From Goekera deserti (GTDB taxonomy: Bacteria > Actinomycetota > Actinomycetes > Mycobacteriales > Geodermatophilaceae): DNA of 64,000 nucleotides. The DNA is taken from positions 62,001-126,000 of the forward strand of contig NZ_JAAGWK010000012.1 of NCBI RefSeq assembly GCF_010685995.1, given 5' to 3'. Below are positions 37,851 through 46,263 of this stretch, piece by piece; positions within the stretch are counted from its first letter, which is position 1; each line of letters begins with the position of its first letter. The notes below the pieces were generated by a model. That model searched no databases, was not told the origin of the DNA, and saw only the letters and a list, made by a program, of their open reading frames with translations. The position numbers and the translations under genes are program-made.

Positions 37851-40031
37851 TCACCCCCGCCAGACGTCCGCGACGGCGGCCGGCCAGGCCGGGTCGCTGG
37901 CGGCGTCCGCGTGGCCTCGCAGCCCCGGCCAGGGTCGGCGCTGCGGGTCCACGACGGCCGGGTCGAGCAGCCGCCAGTCCCGGCCGCACCGTCGGGTGCC
38001 GTGCTCGTCGACGACGTCGTCGCCGCGCCCGGCGCCCGCCGGGGCCAGCCGGGTCGACGTCCACGGCGGGCCCGCCTCCTCCGCGGAGCGGTCCCAGGAG
38101 AGGACGGCGCCGGCGAACGGGTCGGTGTCCCGGAACAAGCTGCGCCAGCGGCCACCCAGGGCCCGGAGCACCCAGCGCAGCAGGGCCACCGGCACCGCGG
38201 CCGGGAACACCCGGGCGTAGGCCACCTGCAGCTGCGAGCCGTGCGTGACCAGGGCGACCCGGTCGCGCAACCCGGCCGGCAGGTGCACCAGCGCCGCGAG
38301 GCACAGCAGGCTGCCCTGGCTGTGCCCGGTCAGCACCACCCGGGCGGCGCCCCCGGCGGTCAGGTGCCAGGCCACCCGGTCGGCGACGTCGGCCACGGCG
38401 CGCTGCGAGTACGGCGGCGGCACCACCGGGTGCACCTCGCGGGGCCAGAACGCGACGACGTCCCAGAGCACGTTGACCCCGCGGCGCACCGCCGGGGAGG
38501 ACACCGCACCCCGGCCGACCAGCAGCAGGCCGGCGGCGAAGCCGACCAGTGCCACGGTGCCCACCGCCACCAGCACCCCGGCGGGCCGGCCGGGCACCGC
38601 GCCGGTCACCCCGGCGAGCAGGACCGGTGCGGTGACCGTGCCCAGCACGGCCAGCCCGACGAGCGCGGCCGGCAGGTGGCGGCGCAGCCCGGCCCGCCAC
38701 AGCGCCGCCGCCGTCGCGTCCAGCAGCGTCGCGGGCGTGGTCGGGGCCACCAGCGCCCGGGCCGCGGCCGCCCGAGCGCGCAGCCGGCGCAGCGCGCGGC
38801 CCCGGCCGGCCAGCACCACCAGCGCACCGGCGGCCAGCAGCAGGACGGCGAACCCCCAGGCGCCGGCGACCCCGCGGTAGAGCCCGGCCACCTCACCGCC
38901 GACCGCCCACCGGGTGGCCCACACCAGCCCGGCGGTGAACCCGATGCCGAGGTGTGCCCCCAGGGCCGCCAGCACCCAGCCGGCCAGGCCCCCGGCCAGC
39001 GGCCGGAACGGCGGCGGGGTGTCCGCGGCGGTCCCCCGGCGGGCCGCGCCGGCCACGGCGACCAGCAGCACCAGCAGGCAGCCCGCGCCGGCGGCCACCA
39101 GCGCGGCGGTCAGCCCGGCCGTCCCGGGCAGCGGCCCGCGGGCCGGGGCCCGACCGGTCAGCACCAGCGCCCACAGCACGGCGGCCGCGCCGGCGGTGGC
39201 CACCAGCAGCACGGTGACCAGCCAGCCCAGCACCGGCCGCGGCCCGTCCCCGCGGCGCAGCCGGGGCGCCGGGGCCAGCGGGTCGCCGAGCAGCACCCCG
39301 AGCAGTGCCGCGGCCGCCAGCAGGGCAGCGGGCAGCGCCGGCACGCCGGCCTGGGCGCCGGCCGGCACCGCCACGACGGCCAGGCCGACCACCCCGTGCA
39401 GCCGTCGGAGCACCGGCACGTCGGGGTCGCCCCGGTAGAAGGCGGGGTCGGCCAGCACGGTGGCCGGCGGGTCCTCGGCGTCCACCGTGCGAGTGCCGGG
39501 CGGGGCGGCGCCGACCCGGCCACGGCCCAGCACGGCGACCACGCCGAGCACCAGCAGCACCCCGGCCAGCGCGGCCAGCACCGCGGCGCGGCGTCCCTGT
39601 CCCGGGCCCTGCCGGGCCAGCAGGTCGACCAGCACCTGCACCACGCCGAGGGCAAAGGTGGCGCTCAGCGCCAGGCCGAGCAGGCGCAGCGCGGCCAGCG
39701 CCGTGCTGCGGGCCCGGCGGCCGGCAGCCGGCGGCAACGCGTGCGCGGCCAGGTTGACCGCGCCGAACGGCAGCAGCAGGAACCACAGGCCCTGCACCCA
39801 GCTGCCGGAGGTGAACAGGCCCCAGTGGTAGCCCTCGAGCACGTGCCCGTCGCGCGCCGGCAGCGGCGTGCCGCGGCCGTCGGCCGGTCGGAAGAACCGC
39901 CCCGCGCCGTCCCCGGCGACCTGCACCACCACCGGGCTGCCCAGCAGGTCCTCCGGCGAGCTGCCCGCGGCGCCGTGGGTGCGCAGCTCGACCGTCGGGC
40001 CGCCGGTGGCGCCCGGTTCCTGTGCCTGCAT
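37851..40031 (-). CDS. Large multi-pass membrane protein with lipase-like hydrolase motif
   Basis: 726 aa, not assigned to a named family. The N-terminus (about 1-90) begins VELRTHGAAG and includes VAGDGAGRFFRPADG. Then come roughly ten or more hydrophobic, Ala/Leu/Val-rich helices with an interrupting hydrophilic loop. The last 200 residues hold an alpha/beta-hydrolase-like core: nucleophile elbow VVLTGHSQGSLLCLAAL, then VTHGSQLQVAYARVFP and a C-terminal DVVDEHGTRRCGRDWRLLDP. The GHSQGS motif suggests lipase or esterase chemistry at the membrane. It stands alone between rpf and treZ, divergent from treZ. Confidence 0.75.
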   Translation of the reverse strand: MQAQEPGATGGPTVELRTHGAAGSSPEDLLGSPVVVQVAGDGAGRFFRPADGRGTPLPARDGHVLEGYHWGLFTSGSWVQGLWFLLLPFGAVNLAAHALPPAAGRRARSTALAALRLLGLALSATFALGVVQVLVDLLARQGPGQGRRAAVLAALAGVLLVLGVVAVLGRGRVGAAPPGTRTVDAEDPPATVLADPAFYRGDPDVPVLRRLHGVVGLAVVAVPAGAQAGVPALPAALLAAAALLGVLLGDPLAPAPRLRRGDGPRPVLGWLVTVLLVATAGAAAVLWALVLTGRAPARGPLPGTAGLTAALVAAGAGCLLVLLVAVAGAARRGTAADTPPPFRPLAGGLAGWVLAALGAHLGIGFTAGLVWATRWAVGGEVAGLYRGVAGAWGFAVLLLAAGALVVLAGRGRALRRLRARAAAARALVAPTTPATLLDATAAALWRAGLRRHLPAALVGLAVLGTVTAPVLLAGVTGAVPGRPAGVLVAVGTVALVGFAAGLLLVGRGAVSSPAVRRGVNVLWDVVAFWPREVHPVVPPPYSQRAVADVADRVAWHLTAGGAARVVLTGHSQGSLLCLAALVHLPAGLRDRVALVTHGSQLQVAYARVFPAAVPVALLRWVLRALGGRWRSLFRDTDPFAGAVLSWDRSAEEAGPPWTSTRLAPAGAGRGDDVVDEHGTRRCGRDWRLLDPAVVDPQRRPWPGLRGHADAASDPAWPAAVADVWRG

Positions 40032-40204
40032 GCCCGTCCCCCCGTCCGACGGTTCGCGAGCGTGTCACCGGGCATGATCGACCCGTCCCCCGCCGGCGCC
40101 CGTCCCCGGGCGCCGTGCCCGGCGGGCACCTCCCCGCAGCGCCCACCCGTCAGCAGAGCCCAGCACACCGCAGGCACACACCACCGCACCACGGAGGCCC
40201 CCGC

Positions 40205-41959
40205 ATGTCGCAGCCCGTCCCGTTCGACGTCTGGGCACCGATCCCCACCCGGGTCCGGGTGCTGGTCGACGGCACCCCGCACGAGATGCAGCGCGACGAG
40301 GGCGGCTGGTGGCGGGCCACCGTCGAGGCCGGCCCGGACAGCGACTACGGCTACCTGCTCGACGACGGCGACACACCCCGCCCCGACCCGCGCTCGCCGC
40401 GCCAGCCGGACGGCGTGCACGGGCTGTCCCGCCGCTTCAACCGCGGTGCCCACGCCTGGGGCGACCGGGCCTGGACCGGCCGGGTGCTGGCCGGCGGCGT
40501 GGTCTACGAGATGCACATCGGCACCTACACCGCCGAGGGCACGTTCGACGCCGCGATCGGGCAGCTGGACCACCTGGTGTCCCTCGGCGTCGACTTCGTG
40601 GAGCTGCTGCCGGTCAACGCGTTCAACGGCACGCACAACTGGGGCTACGACGGCGTCGCCTGGTACGCGGTGCAGGAGACCTACGGCGGCCCCGCCGGGT
40701 ACCAGCGCTTCGTGGACGCCTGCCACCAGCGCGGCATCGGCGTCATCCAGGACGTCGTCTACAACCACCTCGGCCCGTCCGGGAACTACCTCCCGGAGTT
40801 CTTCCCGGTCTTCGCCGAGGGCGGGGCGAACACCTGGGGCAACTCGATCAACCTGTCCGGCCCGGACTCCGACGAGGTGCGCCGCTACATCATCGACAAC
40901 GCGCTCATGTGGCTGCGCGACATGCACGTCGACGGTCTGCGGCTGGACGCCGTGCACGCCCTCGTCGACGAGCGCGCCACCCACGTGCTGGAGGAGATGG
41001 CGACCGAGGTGGCCCGGCTGTCGGTCGCCGAGGGCCGGCCGCTGACGCTGATCGCCGAGAGCGACCTGAACGACCCCCGGATGGTCACCCCGCAGGTGGC
41101 CGGCGGCACCGGGCTGACCGCGCAGTGGAGCGACGACTTCCACCACGCGCTGCACGCGACCCTCACCGGCGAGGGCCAGGGCTACTACGCCGACTTCGCC
41201 GCCGCCGGCATCGGCGGGCTGGCCAAGACCCTCACCGGGGCCTTCTTCCACGACGGCGCGTGGTCCAGCTTCCGCCGCCGGCACCACGGCCGGCCGGTGG
41301 ACACCCGGGCGCTGCCCGGCTGGAAGTTCGTCGCCTACCTGCAGGACCACGACCAGATCGGCAACCGCGCCGTCGGCGACCGGATCGCAGCCAGCCTCTC
41401 CCCCGGCCTGCTCGCCGTCGGCGCCACCATCGTGCTGACCAGCCCGTTCACCCCGATGCTGTTCATGGGCGAGGAGTGGGGCGCGGCCACCCCGTGGCAG
41501 TTCTTCACCAGCCACCCCGAGCCCGAGCTGGGCAGGGCCACGGCCGAGGGCCGGATCGGTGAGTTCGCCGAGCACGGCTGGGACGCCGCCGTCGTCCCCG
41601 ACCCGCAGGACCGGGAGACCTTCCGGCGCTCCAAGCTGGACTGGTCCGAGCCCACCCGGGAGCCGCACGCCCGGCTGCTGGCGGTGCACCGGGAGCTGAT
41701 CGCGCTGCGCCGGGCGCACCCCGAGCTGGTCGACCCCGACCTGTCGGCGATGGCCGTCAGCTGGGACGACGACGACCGCTGGCTGGTCGTGCACCGCGGC
41801 TCGCTGCGGGTGGTCGCCAACCTGGCCGACACCGCCCGGGAGATCGACCTGGACGTGCCGGCCACCGGCGTGGTGTTCGCCACCGGCGACGCGCCGACGC
41901 TGGACCACGGCTCGGTGACCGTGCCGGCCGAGAGCGCCGTCGTCGTCACCACCCGCTGA
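40205..41959 (+). CDS. treZ: Maltooligosyltrehalose trehalohydrolase
   Basis: Releases trehalose from the maltooligosyltrehalose made by TreY. 584 aa from ATG 40205. The N-terminal beta-domain (FDVWAPIPTRVRVLVDG, GYLLDDGD) precedes the GH13 barrel; nucleophile D248 (GLRLDAVHAL), acid/base E285 (LIAESDLND), third carboxylate D383 (LQDHDQIGNR). FMGEEWGA and the C-terminal beta-sandwich complete it. Two bases separate it from the next gene, so they form one transcript. Confidence 0.96.
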   Translation: MSQPVPFDVWAPIPTRVRVLVDGTPHEMQRDEGGWWRATVEAGPDSDYGYLLDDGDTPRPDPRSPRQPDGVHGLSRRFNRGAHAWGDRAWTGRVLAGGVVYEMHIGTYTAEGTFDAAIGQLDHLVSLGVDFVELLPVNAFNGTHNWGYDGVAWYAVQETYGGPAGYQRFVDACHQRGIGVIQDVVYNHLGPSGNYLPEFFPVFAEGGANTWGNSINLSGPDSDEVRRYIIDNALMWLRDMHVDGLRLDAVHALVDERATHVLEEMATEVARLSVAEGRPLTLIAESDLNDPRMVTPQVAGGTGLTAQWSDDFHHALHATLTGEGQGYYADFAAAGIGGLAKTLTGAFFHDGAWSSFRRRHHGRPVDTRALPGWKFVAYLQDHDQIGNRAVGDRIAASLSPGLLAVGATIVLTSPFTPMLFMGEEWGAATPWQFFTSHPEPELGRATAEGRIGEFAEHGWDAAVVPDPQDRETFRRSKLDWSEPTREPHARLLAVHRELIALRRAHPELVDPDLSAMAVSWDDDDRWLVVHRGSLRVVANLADTAREIDLDVPATGVVFATGDAPTLDHGSVTVPAESAVVVTTR

Positions 41960-41961
41960 CC

Positions 41962-42687
41962 GTGCGCTCGCTCCACCCGTCGGTCGGGCTGGTGCCCGAC
42001 GAGGAGCTGGCCGCGGTGTACGGGCTGCCGACGGGCAGGGTGCTGCGGGTCAACTTCGTCACCTCGCTGGACGGCGCGGTCGCCGTCGACGGCCGCAGCG
42101 GCGGGCTCGGGTCCGACGGCGACCTGCGGGTGTTCCGGGTGCTGCGGGCGCTGGCCGACGCGGTGCTGGTCGGCGCGGGCACCGCCGCGGCCGAGGGCTA
42201 CCGGCCGCTGAGCGCCGACTCCCCCGTCGGCCGGCTGCGCAGCGACCTCGGCCGCCCGGCGACAGCGCCGGTGGTCGTGGTGTCCCGGCGGGCGTCGCTG
42301 AGCCCCGACGACCAGCTGGCAGGCGCGGCACAGCCCACGGTGCTGGTCACCTGCGCCGCCGCCGACCCCGAGCGGCGCGCGGCGCTGACCGCGGCCGGCG
42401 TGCACGTGCTGGTCTGCGGCGAGGACGACGTCGACCTGCCCGAGGCACTGGACCAGCTCGCCGCCCGTGGGCTGGAGCAGGTGCTCTGCGAGGGCGGGCC
42501 GGCGCTGTTCGCCGCCGCGCTGGACGCCGGGGTGGTGGACGAGCTGTGCCTCACCATCGCCCCGGCGCTGGTCGGCGGCGGGCCGCAGCTGCTCGGCGGC
42601 ACCGCGCTGGCGGAGGTGGCCCGCCCGGAGCTGGTGCACGTGCTCACCGAGGACGGCAGCCTGTTCACCCGGTACCGCTTGGCGTGA
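41962..42687 (+). CDS. RibD C-terminal-domain (pyrimidine reductase-like) protein
   Basis: 241-aa dihydrofolate-reductase-fold protein. It begins VNFVTSLDGAVAVDGRSGGLG, the NADPH/substrate motif of 5-amino-6-(5-phosphoribosylamino)uracil reductases, followed by DAVLVGAGTAAAEGY and LCEGGPALFAAAL. It lacks the RibD deaminase domain. Stand-alone proteins like this are often called pyrimidine reductases, but no riboflavin genes are nearby, so the true substrate is open. GTG start two bases after treZ. Confidence 0.85.
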   Translation: MRSLHPSVGLVPDEELAAVYGLPTGRVLRVNFVTSLDGAVAVDGRSGGLGSDGDLRVFRVLRALADAVLVGAGTAAAEGYRPLSADSPVGRLRSDLGRPATAPVVVVSRRASLSPDDQLAGAAQPTVLVTCAAADPERRAALTAAGVHVLVCGEDDVDLPEALDQLAARGLEQVLCEGGPALFAAALDAGVVDELCLTIAPALVGGGPQLLGGTALAEVARPELVHVLTEDGSLFTRYRLA

Positions 42688-42732
42688 CCGCCGGCGGTGC
42701 GGCCGTCGGGCACCGCGCCGCCGGCGACTCGG

Positions 42733-43359
42733 TCAGCCCTTGAGCTGGTCCAGCGTGAACGTCGCCGTGAAAGCCGCGGTGTCGCTCTGCACCTTGTTGT
42801 CCGCGGTGGTGGGCAGCGTGAGCACCAGCAGCATGCACAGCGCACCCTTGGGCTCGACCTCGAAGCTGCCCTTGGGCACGGTGAAGGCGTTCAGGGTGCC
42901 GAGGTCGGCGGTGCCCACGGCGTCGTCCAGGGTCTTGATCGCCTGGCATTCCTGGTAGTTGTGCGCCTTCTTGTCCACGTAGTACCCGACGGTGAGCTGA
43001 GCGCCGAGCTCGCCGCTGCCGGGCCCGGCCTTCGTGCAGTCGTCGCCGAGGAGCTTCTCCTCCGCCGCGCAGCCGTTCTCGTCGTTGACCACGTCGGCGA
43101 TCGAGCCGTGCAGGTAGCCGGGCGTCGAGCCGGTGTTGCGCACCAGGAACGGGTAGATGCCCGTACTGCCCGGGATGAGGTTGCCGGCGATCGTTGGCGC
43201 CTGCGCCGGCGCGTCGACGGTCACGCTCAACGTGCCGGCGGCGACCGCCGGCCCGGTCGCCGCGGCGGAGTCGGTGAACCCGGCGAAGGTGCCGCCGGTG
43301 CTGAGGGCGATGAGGGCCACGCCACCCATGGCGGCGGAGGTGAGGACGAGCTTCTTCAT
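42733..43359 (-). CDS. TasA/camelysin-like secreted protein with SipW-type signal peptide
   Basis: 208 aa. The signal peptide MKKLVLTSAAMGGVALIALS ends in GGTFAGFTDSA, the pattern cut by SipW-class peptidases. The mature part reads as a beta-sandwich like CalY/TasA: GTLSVTVDAP, NLIPGSTGIYPFLVRNTGSTPGYLHGSI, then LTVGYYVD. Four cysteines (NGC, DDC, QEC, ALC) suggest disulfides. The ATG at 43359 is preceded by AGGAG; an upstream ATG at 43494 is rejected because the signal peptide begins here. A SipW-type peptidase is encoded 2.3 kb away and a kinase-regulator pair is divergent. Confidence 0.8.
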   Translation of the reverse strand: MKKLVLTSAAMGGVALIALSTGGTFAGFTDSAAATGPAVAAGTLSVTVDAPAQAPTIAGNLIPGSTGIYPFLVRNTGSTPGYLHGSIADVVNDENGCAAEEKLLGDDCTKAGPGSGELGAQLTVGYYVDKKAHNYQECQAIKTLDDAVGTADLGTLNAFTVPKGSFEVEPKGALCMLLVLTLPTTADNKVQSDTAAFTATFTLDQLKG

Positions 43360-43573
43360 GGTTGTTCTCCTGTCGATGGCCGCGCGGCGGCGGTCACCCG
43401 CCGGTCGTGCGGCTGGCAGGGAGAGGTTCCCGTGAGGGTCGGTGGGGCGGCATCGTCCACGTTGAGGATGCGCCGGCTGTAACGGGTGGGTCACGTGTTG
43501 CGGACACTGTCACCGAAATGGATCAGCTGGTCACGGCGCGTGTTGTAGTCGGCGCAACCCCAGGAGGTGGTCC

Positions 43574-44455
43574 GTGCCGATCAGGACGACGGCCGGCTCG
43601 GGCGGTGACCGGATGAGTCCGGCCCGCGACCGGCCGGTCACCCCGCCCGCCCGCCGACCCCGGCGGGCGGCGGCGCTGACCCGTCGCCGCAGCTCGCTGC
43701 TCGACGCGTGGGCGACCCCGCGCCGCCGCCCGACCGCGCTCCCGGACGTACCGGACGAGGCGACGGCGCTGCTGGCGGAGGCCGAGCAGCGGTTGCGCGC
43801 CGTGCGGGAGTGCCTGCACGACGCGCGGTCCCTGGTGGCCGGGGTACGCGCCGCGTCGTCGATGACCCGACACCCGGCCTTCGGTGACGACCCGGCCCGG
43901 CGCGCGGCTGTGGAGCAGGCGGTGGACCGGGAGCTCGCCCGGCTGGAGCGGATGCTGCAGCTGCCCGACCGGGCGCCCGCGCCGGGCGCCGTCGCCCTGG
44001 ACGACGTGATCGGCTTCCTGGTCGGTACGCACCGGCAGCGCGGGCTCGCGGTCAGCTGGACGGCGACCGGAACCGGCCCGGTCACCGTCGACGCCGACGC
44101 GCTGGCGGTGATCGTGGGCAACCTGCTCGACAACGCCCTGGCGCACGCCGCCGGTGCCCCGTGCCGGGTGAGCGCGCACCTGGGCGACCAGCTCACCGTG
44201 ACCGTCGCCGACGACGGCCCGGGCCTGGGCGACACCGGCGCCGTGTTCTCCCCGGGTGTGCACCGGACCGGCAGCCCGGGCGAGGGGCTCGGCCTGGGCA
44301 TCGCTCGGGCGATGGCCCGCGCCCACGGCGGCGAGCTGGTGGCCGAGTCGTCCCGCGCCGGTGCCACGTTCACCCTGACGCTGCCCCTCGGGGCCGTGCA
44401 CCTGCTCCCCACCACGCTGTCGGTCGACCCGGCCCGTCTCCGGCTGGTCGGATGA
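43574..44455 (+). CDS. Soluble histidine kinase-like ATPase
   Basis: 293 aa, no transmembrane segment. An Arg-rich N-terminus (1-55) is followed by a helical region with a candidate phospho-His in ECLHDARSLVAGVRAASS, then a HATPase domain: N-box IVGNLLDNALAHA, G1 VADDGPGLGDTG, G2 GEGLGLGIARAMARAHGG. There is no recognisable sensor domain, so the input is unknown and probably cytosolic. GTG 43574 has AGGAGG six bases upstream. The stop overlaps the regulator gene (ATGA). Confidence 0.8.
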   Translation: MPIRTTAGSGGDRMSPARDRPVTPPARRPRRAAALTRRRSSLLDAWATPRRRPTALPDVPDEATALLAEAEQRLRAVRECLHDARSLVAGVRAASSMTRHPAFGDDPARRAAVEQAVDRELARLERMLQLPDRAPAPGAVALDDVIGFLVGTHRQRGLAVSWTATGTGPVTVDADALAVIVGNLLDNALAHAAGAPCRVSAHLGDQLTVTVADDGPGLGDTGAVFSPGVHRTGSPGEGLGLGIARAMARAHGGELVAESSRAGATFTLTLPLGAVHLLPTTLSVDPARLRLVG

Positions 44456-45129
44456 CCACCGCGGTGCCCGTGCTCCTGGTCGACGACCACGTGCTGCTGG
44501 CCCAGGCGGTCCAGTTCGCGCTGCGCACAGCGGGGATCGAGGCGTCGGTGGTGGCCCCGGACTCCGCGGACGCCGTGCTGACCGCGGCCCGGGCGGTGGC
44601 GCCGGCGACCGTTCTGCTGGACCTGCGTCTGGGTGTCCCGGGCGGCACCGTGCTCGACGGGCTGGACCTCGTCGCCCCGCTGGTCGCCGCCGGCTGCACC
44701 GTCGTCGTGTTGACCGCCGAGCCGGCCGGCAGCGTCTGGGGCACGGCACTGCAGCGCGGGGCGACGACGGTGCTGGCCAAGGACGCCCCCCTGGACCGTC
44801 TCGTGGAGACGGTGCTCACCGTGCGCGCCGGCGGCGACCCGCTGCCTCCGGGACGACGGCAGCAGCTGCTCGCCGCGGCTCGCACGGCGCGCGCCGACGA
44901 GACCGCGCGCTGGGCTCCGTTCCGCCGGCTGAGCCCCCGGGAGGACGAGGTGCTGCGCCGGCTGGCCGACGGGATGACGACGGCCGCGATCGCTCGGGCC
45001 TCGTTCGTCAGCGAGTCGACCGTCCGCAGCCAGATCCGTGGCGTGCTGACCAAGCTGCAGGCCACCTCGCAGCTGCAGGCGGTCGCCGCCGCCCGCCGGA
45101 CGGGCTGGCTGGACGCCGCCGGCCGCTGA
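44452..45129 (+). CDS. NarL/LuxR-type response regulator
   Basis: 225 aa. Receiver domain with acidic pair LLVDDH, phospho-acceptor D57 (TVLLDLRLG), the conserved Thr in VVVLTAEP and Lys in TTVLAKDAP. The C-terminal helix-turn-helix LSPREDEVLRRLADGMTTAAIARASFVSESTVRSQIRGVLTKL is of LuxR type. ATG overlaps the kinase stop, so the two form a two-component pair. Likely targets are the flanking secretion genes, but this is inferred from position only. Confidence 0.88.
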   Translation: MTTAVPVLLVDDHVLLAQAVQFALRTAGIEASVVAPDSADAVLTAARAVAPATVLLDLRLGVPGGTVLDGLDLVAPLVAAGCTVVVLTAEPAGSVWGTALQRGATTVLAKDAPLDRLVETVLTVRAGGDPLPPGRRQQLLAAARTARADETARWAPFRRLSPREDEVLRRLADGMTTAAIARASFVSESTVRSQIRGVLTKLQATSQLQAVAAARRTGWLDAAGR

Positions 45130-45141
45130 CCGGGCGTCCGC

Positions 45142-45522
45142 TCAGTCGCCCGGAGTCCCGGGGACCGGAGGTCCGGGAGCTGGGTCCACCGGCTCGGCGG
45201 GGCCGCCGCCGGCGGGAGGCGCGGTCGAGGCCTCCCCCTGCCCGCCCGTAGCGGGGGGCACTGCCGGCTCCGGCGGCGCGGACTCGACAGGCAGGGCGGG
45301 CCCCGGCTCCGGATCGGCGGGCAGCGCTGCCCCGACAGAGCCCGGGTCCGCGTCGGCTGCGACCCCGCCGTCCGGGGCCGGGTCCCCGGCCGGCCCGGCG
45401 ATGGCCACGACCCCTGCGCCGGTCACGTCGGTGAACGACGCCGTCGTCGTCCCCGCCGGCCCCTCGGCCAGCGTGCCCGCCCACAGCGCCAGCGCCACTC
45501 CGACGACGGCCCGGCCGCTCAC
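45142..45522 (-). CDS. Small Pro/Ala-rich secreted protein with SipW-like signal peptide
   Basis: 126 aa from GTG 45522. The N-terminus SGRAVVGVALALWAGTLAEG ends in TTTASFTDVTGAG, closely resembling the FTD signal-cleavage region of the TasA-like protein in the same cluster. The rest is Pro/Ala/Gly/Asp/Glu-rich, probably disordered or wall-spanning, with no fold recognised. It is convergent with the regulator gene and divergent from the SipW-type peptidase. A longer open frame to 45912 overlaps the peptidase gene and is rejected. No clear ribosome site. Confidence 0.55.
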   Translation of the reverse strand: MSGRAVVGVALALWAGTLAEGPAGTTTASFTDVTGAGVVAIAGPAGDPAPDGGVAADADPGSVGAALPADPEPGPALPVESAPPEPAVPPATGGQGEASTAPPAGGGPAEPVDPAPGPPVPGTPGD

Positions 45523-45625
45523 GTCGGCGGCATCGGGGGCGGGGGCACGGACCGATGCTCGTGCGCTGCTCCCCCGGCCCGCATCCCCAGCTTCGATGAT
45601 GTGCGACCGGCCGGCCGTGGCGAGG

Positions 45626-46219
45626 ATGGCGAGCGTGTCCACGACGCTGCTCCCACCGGCCGACGCACCCTCCCCCGCGGCTCCCGGGCACCGGCGGATG
45701 CGCGTGGTGCGCCGCGTCGTCGCGGGCCTGCTGGGTCTGGTGCTGCTGGGCGTGACCGGTCTCGCGCTGGGTATCGCGCTGTACCCGAGGGTGACCGGCG
45801 GCAGTGCGCTCACGGTGCTCAGCGGCAGCATGGCGCCCGGCATACCGGTCGGTGCCCTGGTCCTCACCCGCGCGGTCGACCCGAGCACCGTGGTGGTCGG
45901 CGACGTCGTCACCTACCAGCGGGCCACCGGCGTGCTGGTCACCCACCGGGTCGTGGCCGTGGACGGCACCGGCGCGACGCTGTCGTTCACCACCCGGGGT
46001 GACGCCAACGCCGACGCCGACGCCGACCCGGTGCCGGCCGGCGACGTCCGCGGTGTGCTGTGGTCCGCCGTGCCCGGTCTCGGGCGCTTCGCCGTGCTGG
46101 CGCACAGCCCGACCGGCGCCGGGGTGCTGGTGCTGCTGGCCTGCGCCGTGCTGGCCGTGTCACCGGGTCGGCAGCTCCCCCGGCCGGCCGACGAGCTGCC
46201 CGGGCCGGTCGCACCGTAG
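45626..46219 (+). CDS. sipW: ER-type (SipW-like) signal peptidase I
   Basis: 197 aa. One N-terminal transmembrane helix (VVAGLLGLVLLGVTGLALGIALY), then the catalytic domain with S68 (TVLSGSMAPGIPVGALVL) and, in place of the usual bacterial lysine, H107 (GVLVTHRVVAV); this Ser-His pair marks the ER/SipW class. DVVTYQ and FTTRGDAN follow, and a second C-terminal hydrophobic segment (GVLVLLACAVLAV) ends it. The start is uncertain: in-frame ATGs at 45596 and 45698 and an earlier GTG/ATG series to 45401 exist. Confidence 0.85.
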   Translation: MASVSTTLLPPADAPSPAAPGHRRMRVVRRVVAGLLGLVLLGVTGLALGIALYPRVTGGSALTVLSGSMAPGIPVGALVLTRAVDPSTVVVGDVVTYQRATGVLVTHRVVAVDGTGATLSFTTRGDANADADADPVPAGDVRGVLWSAVPGLGRFAVLAHSPTGAGVLVLLACAVLAVSPGRQLPRPADELPGPVAP

Positions 46220-46263
46220 GACGGCGGCGGCGGGTGTCGGCGGGGGCTGCTTCACTGGCCGGC

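Noticed and set aside
43360-43494. Upstream ATG for the TasA-like protein
   Set aside because: The signal peptide begins at the later ATG 43359, which has its own AGGAG; the extension is His/Arg/Pro-rich without homology.
45523-45912. N-terminal extension of the small Pro/Ala-rich protein
   Set aside because: It would overlap the SipW-type peptidase coding region and place about 130 Thr/Arg-rich residues before a normal signal peptide.
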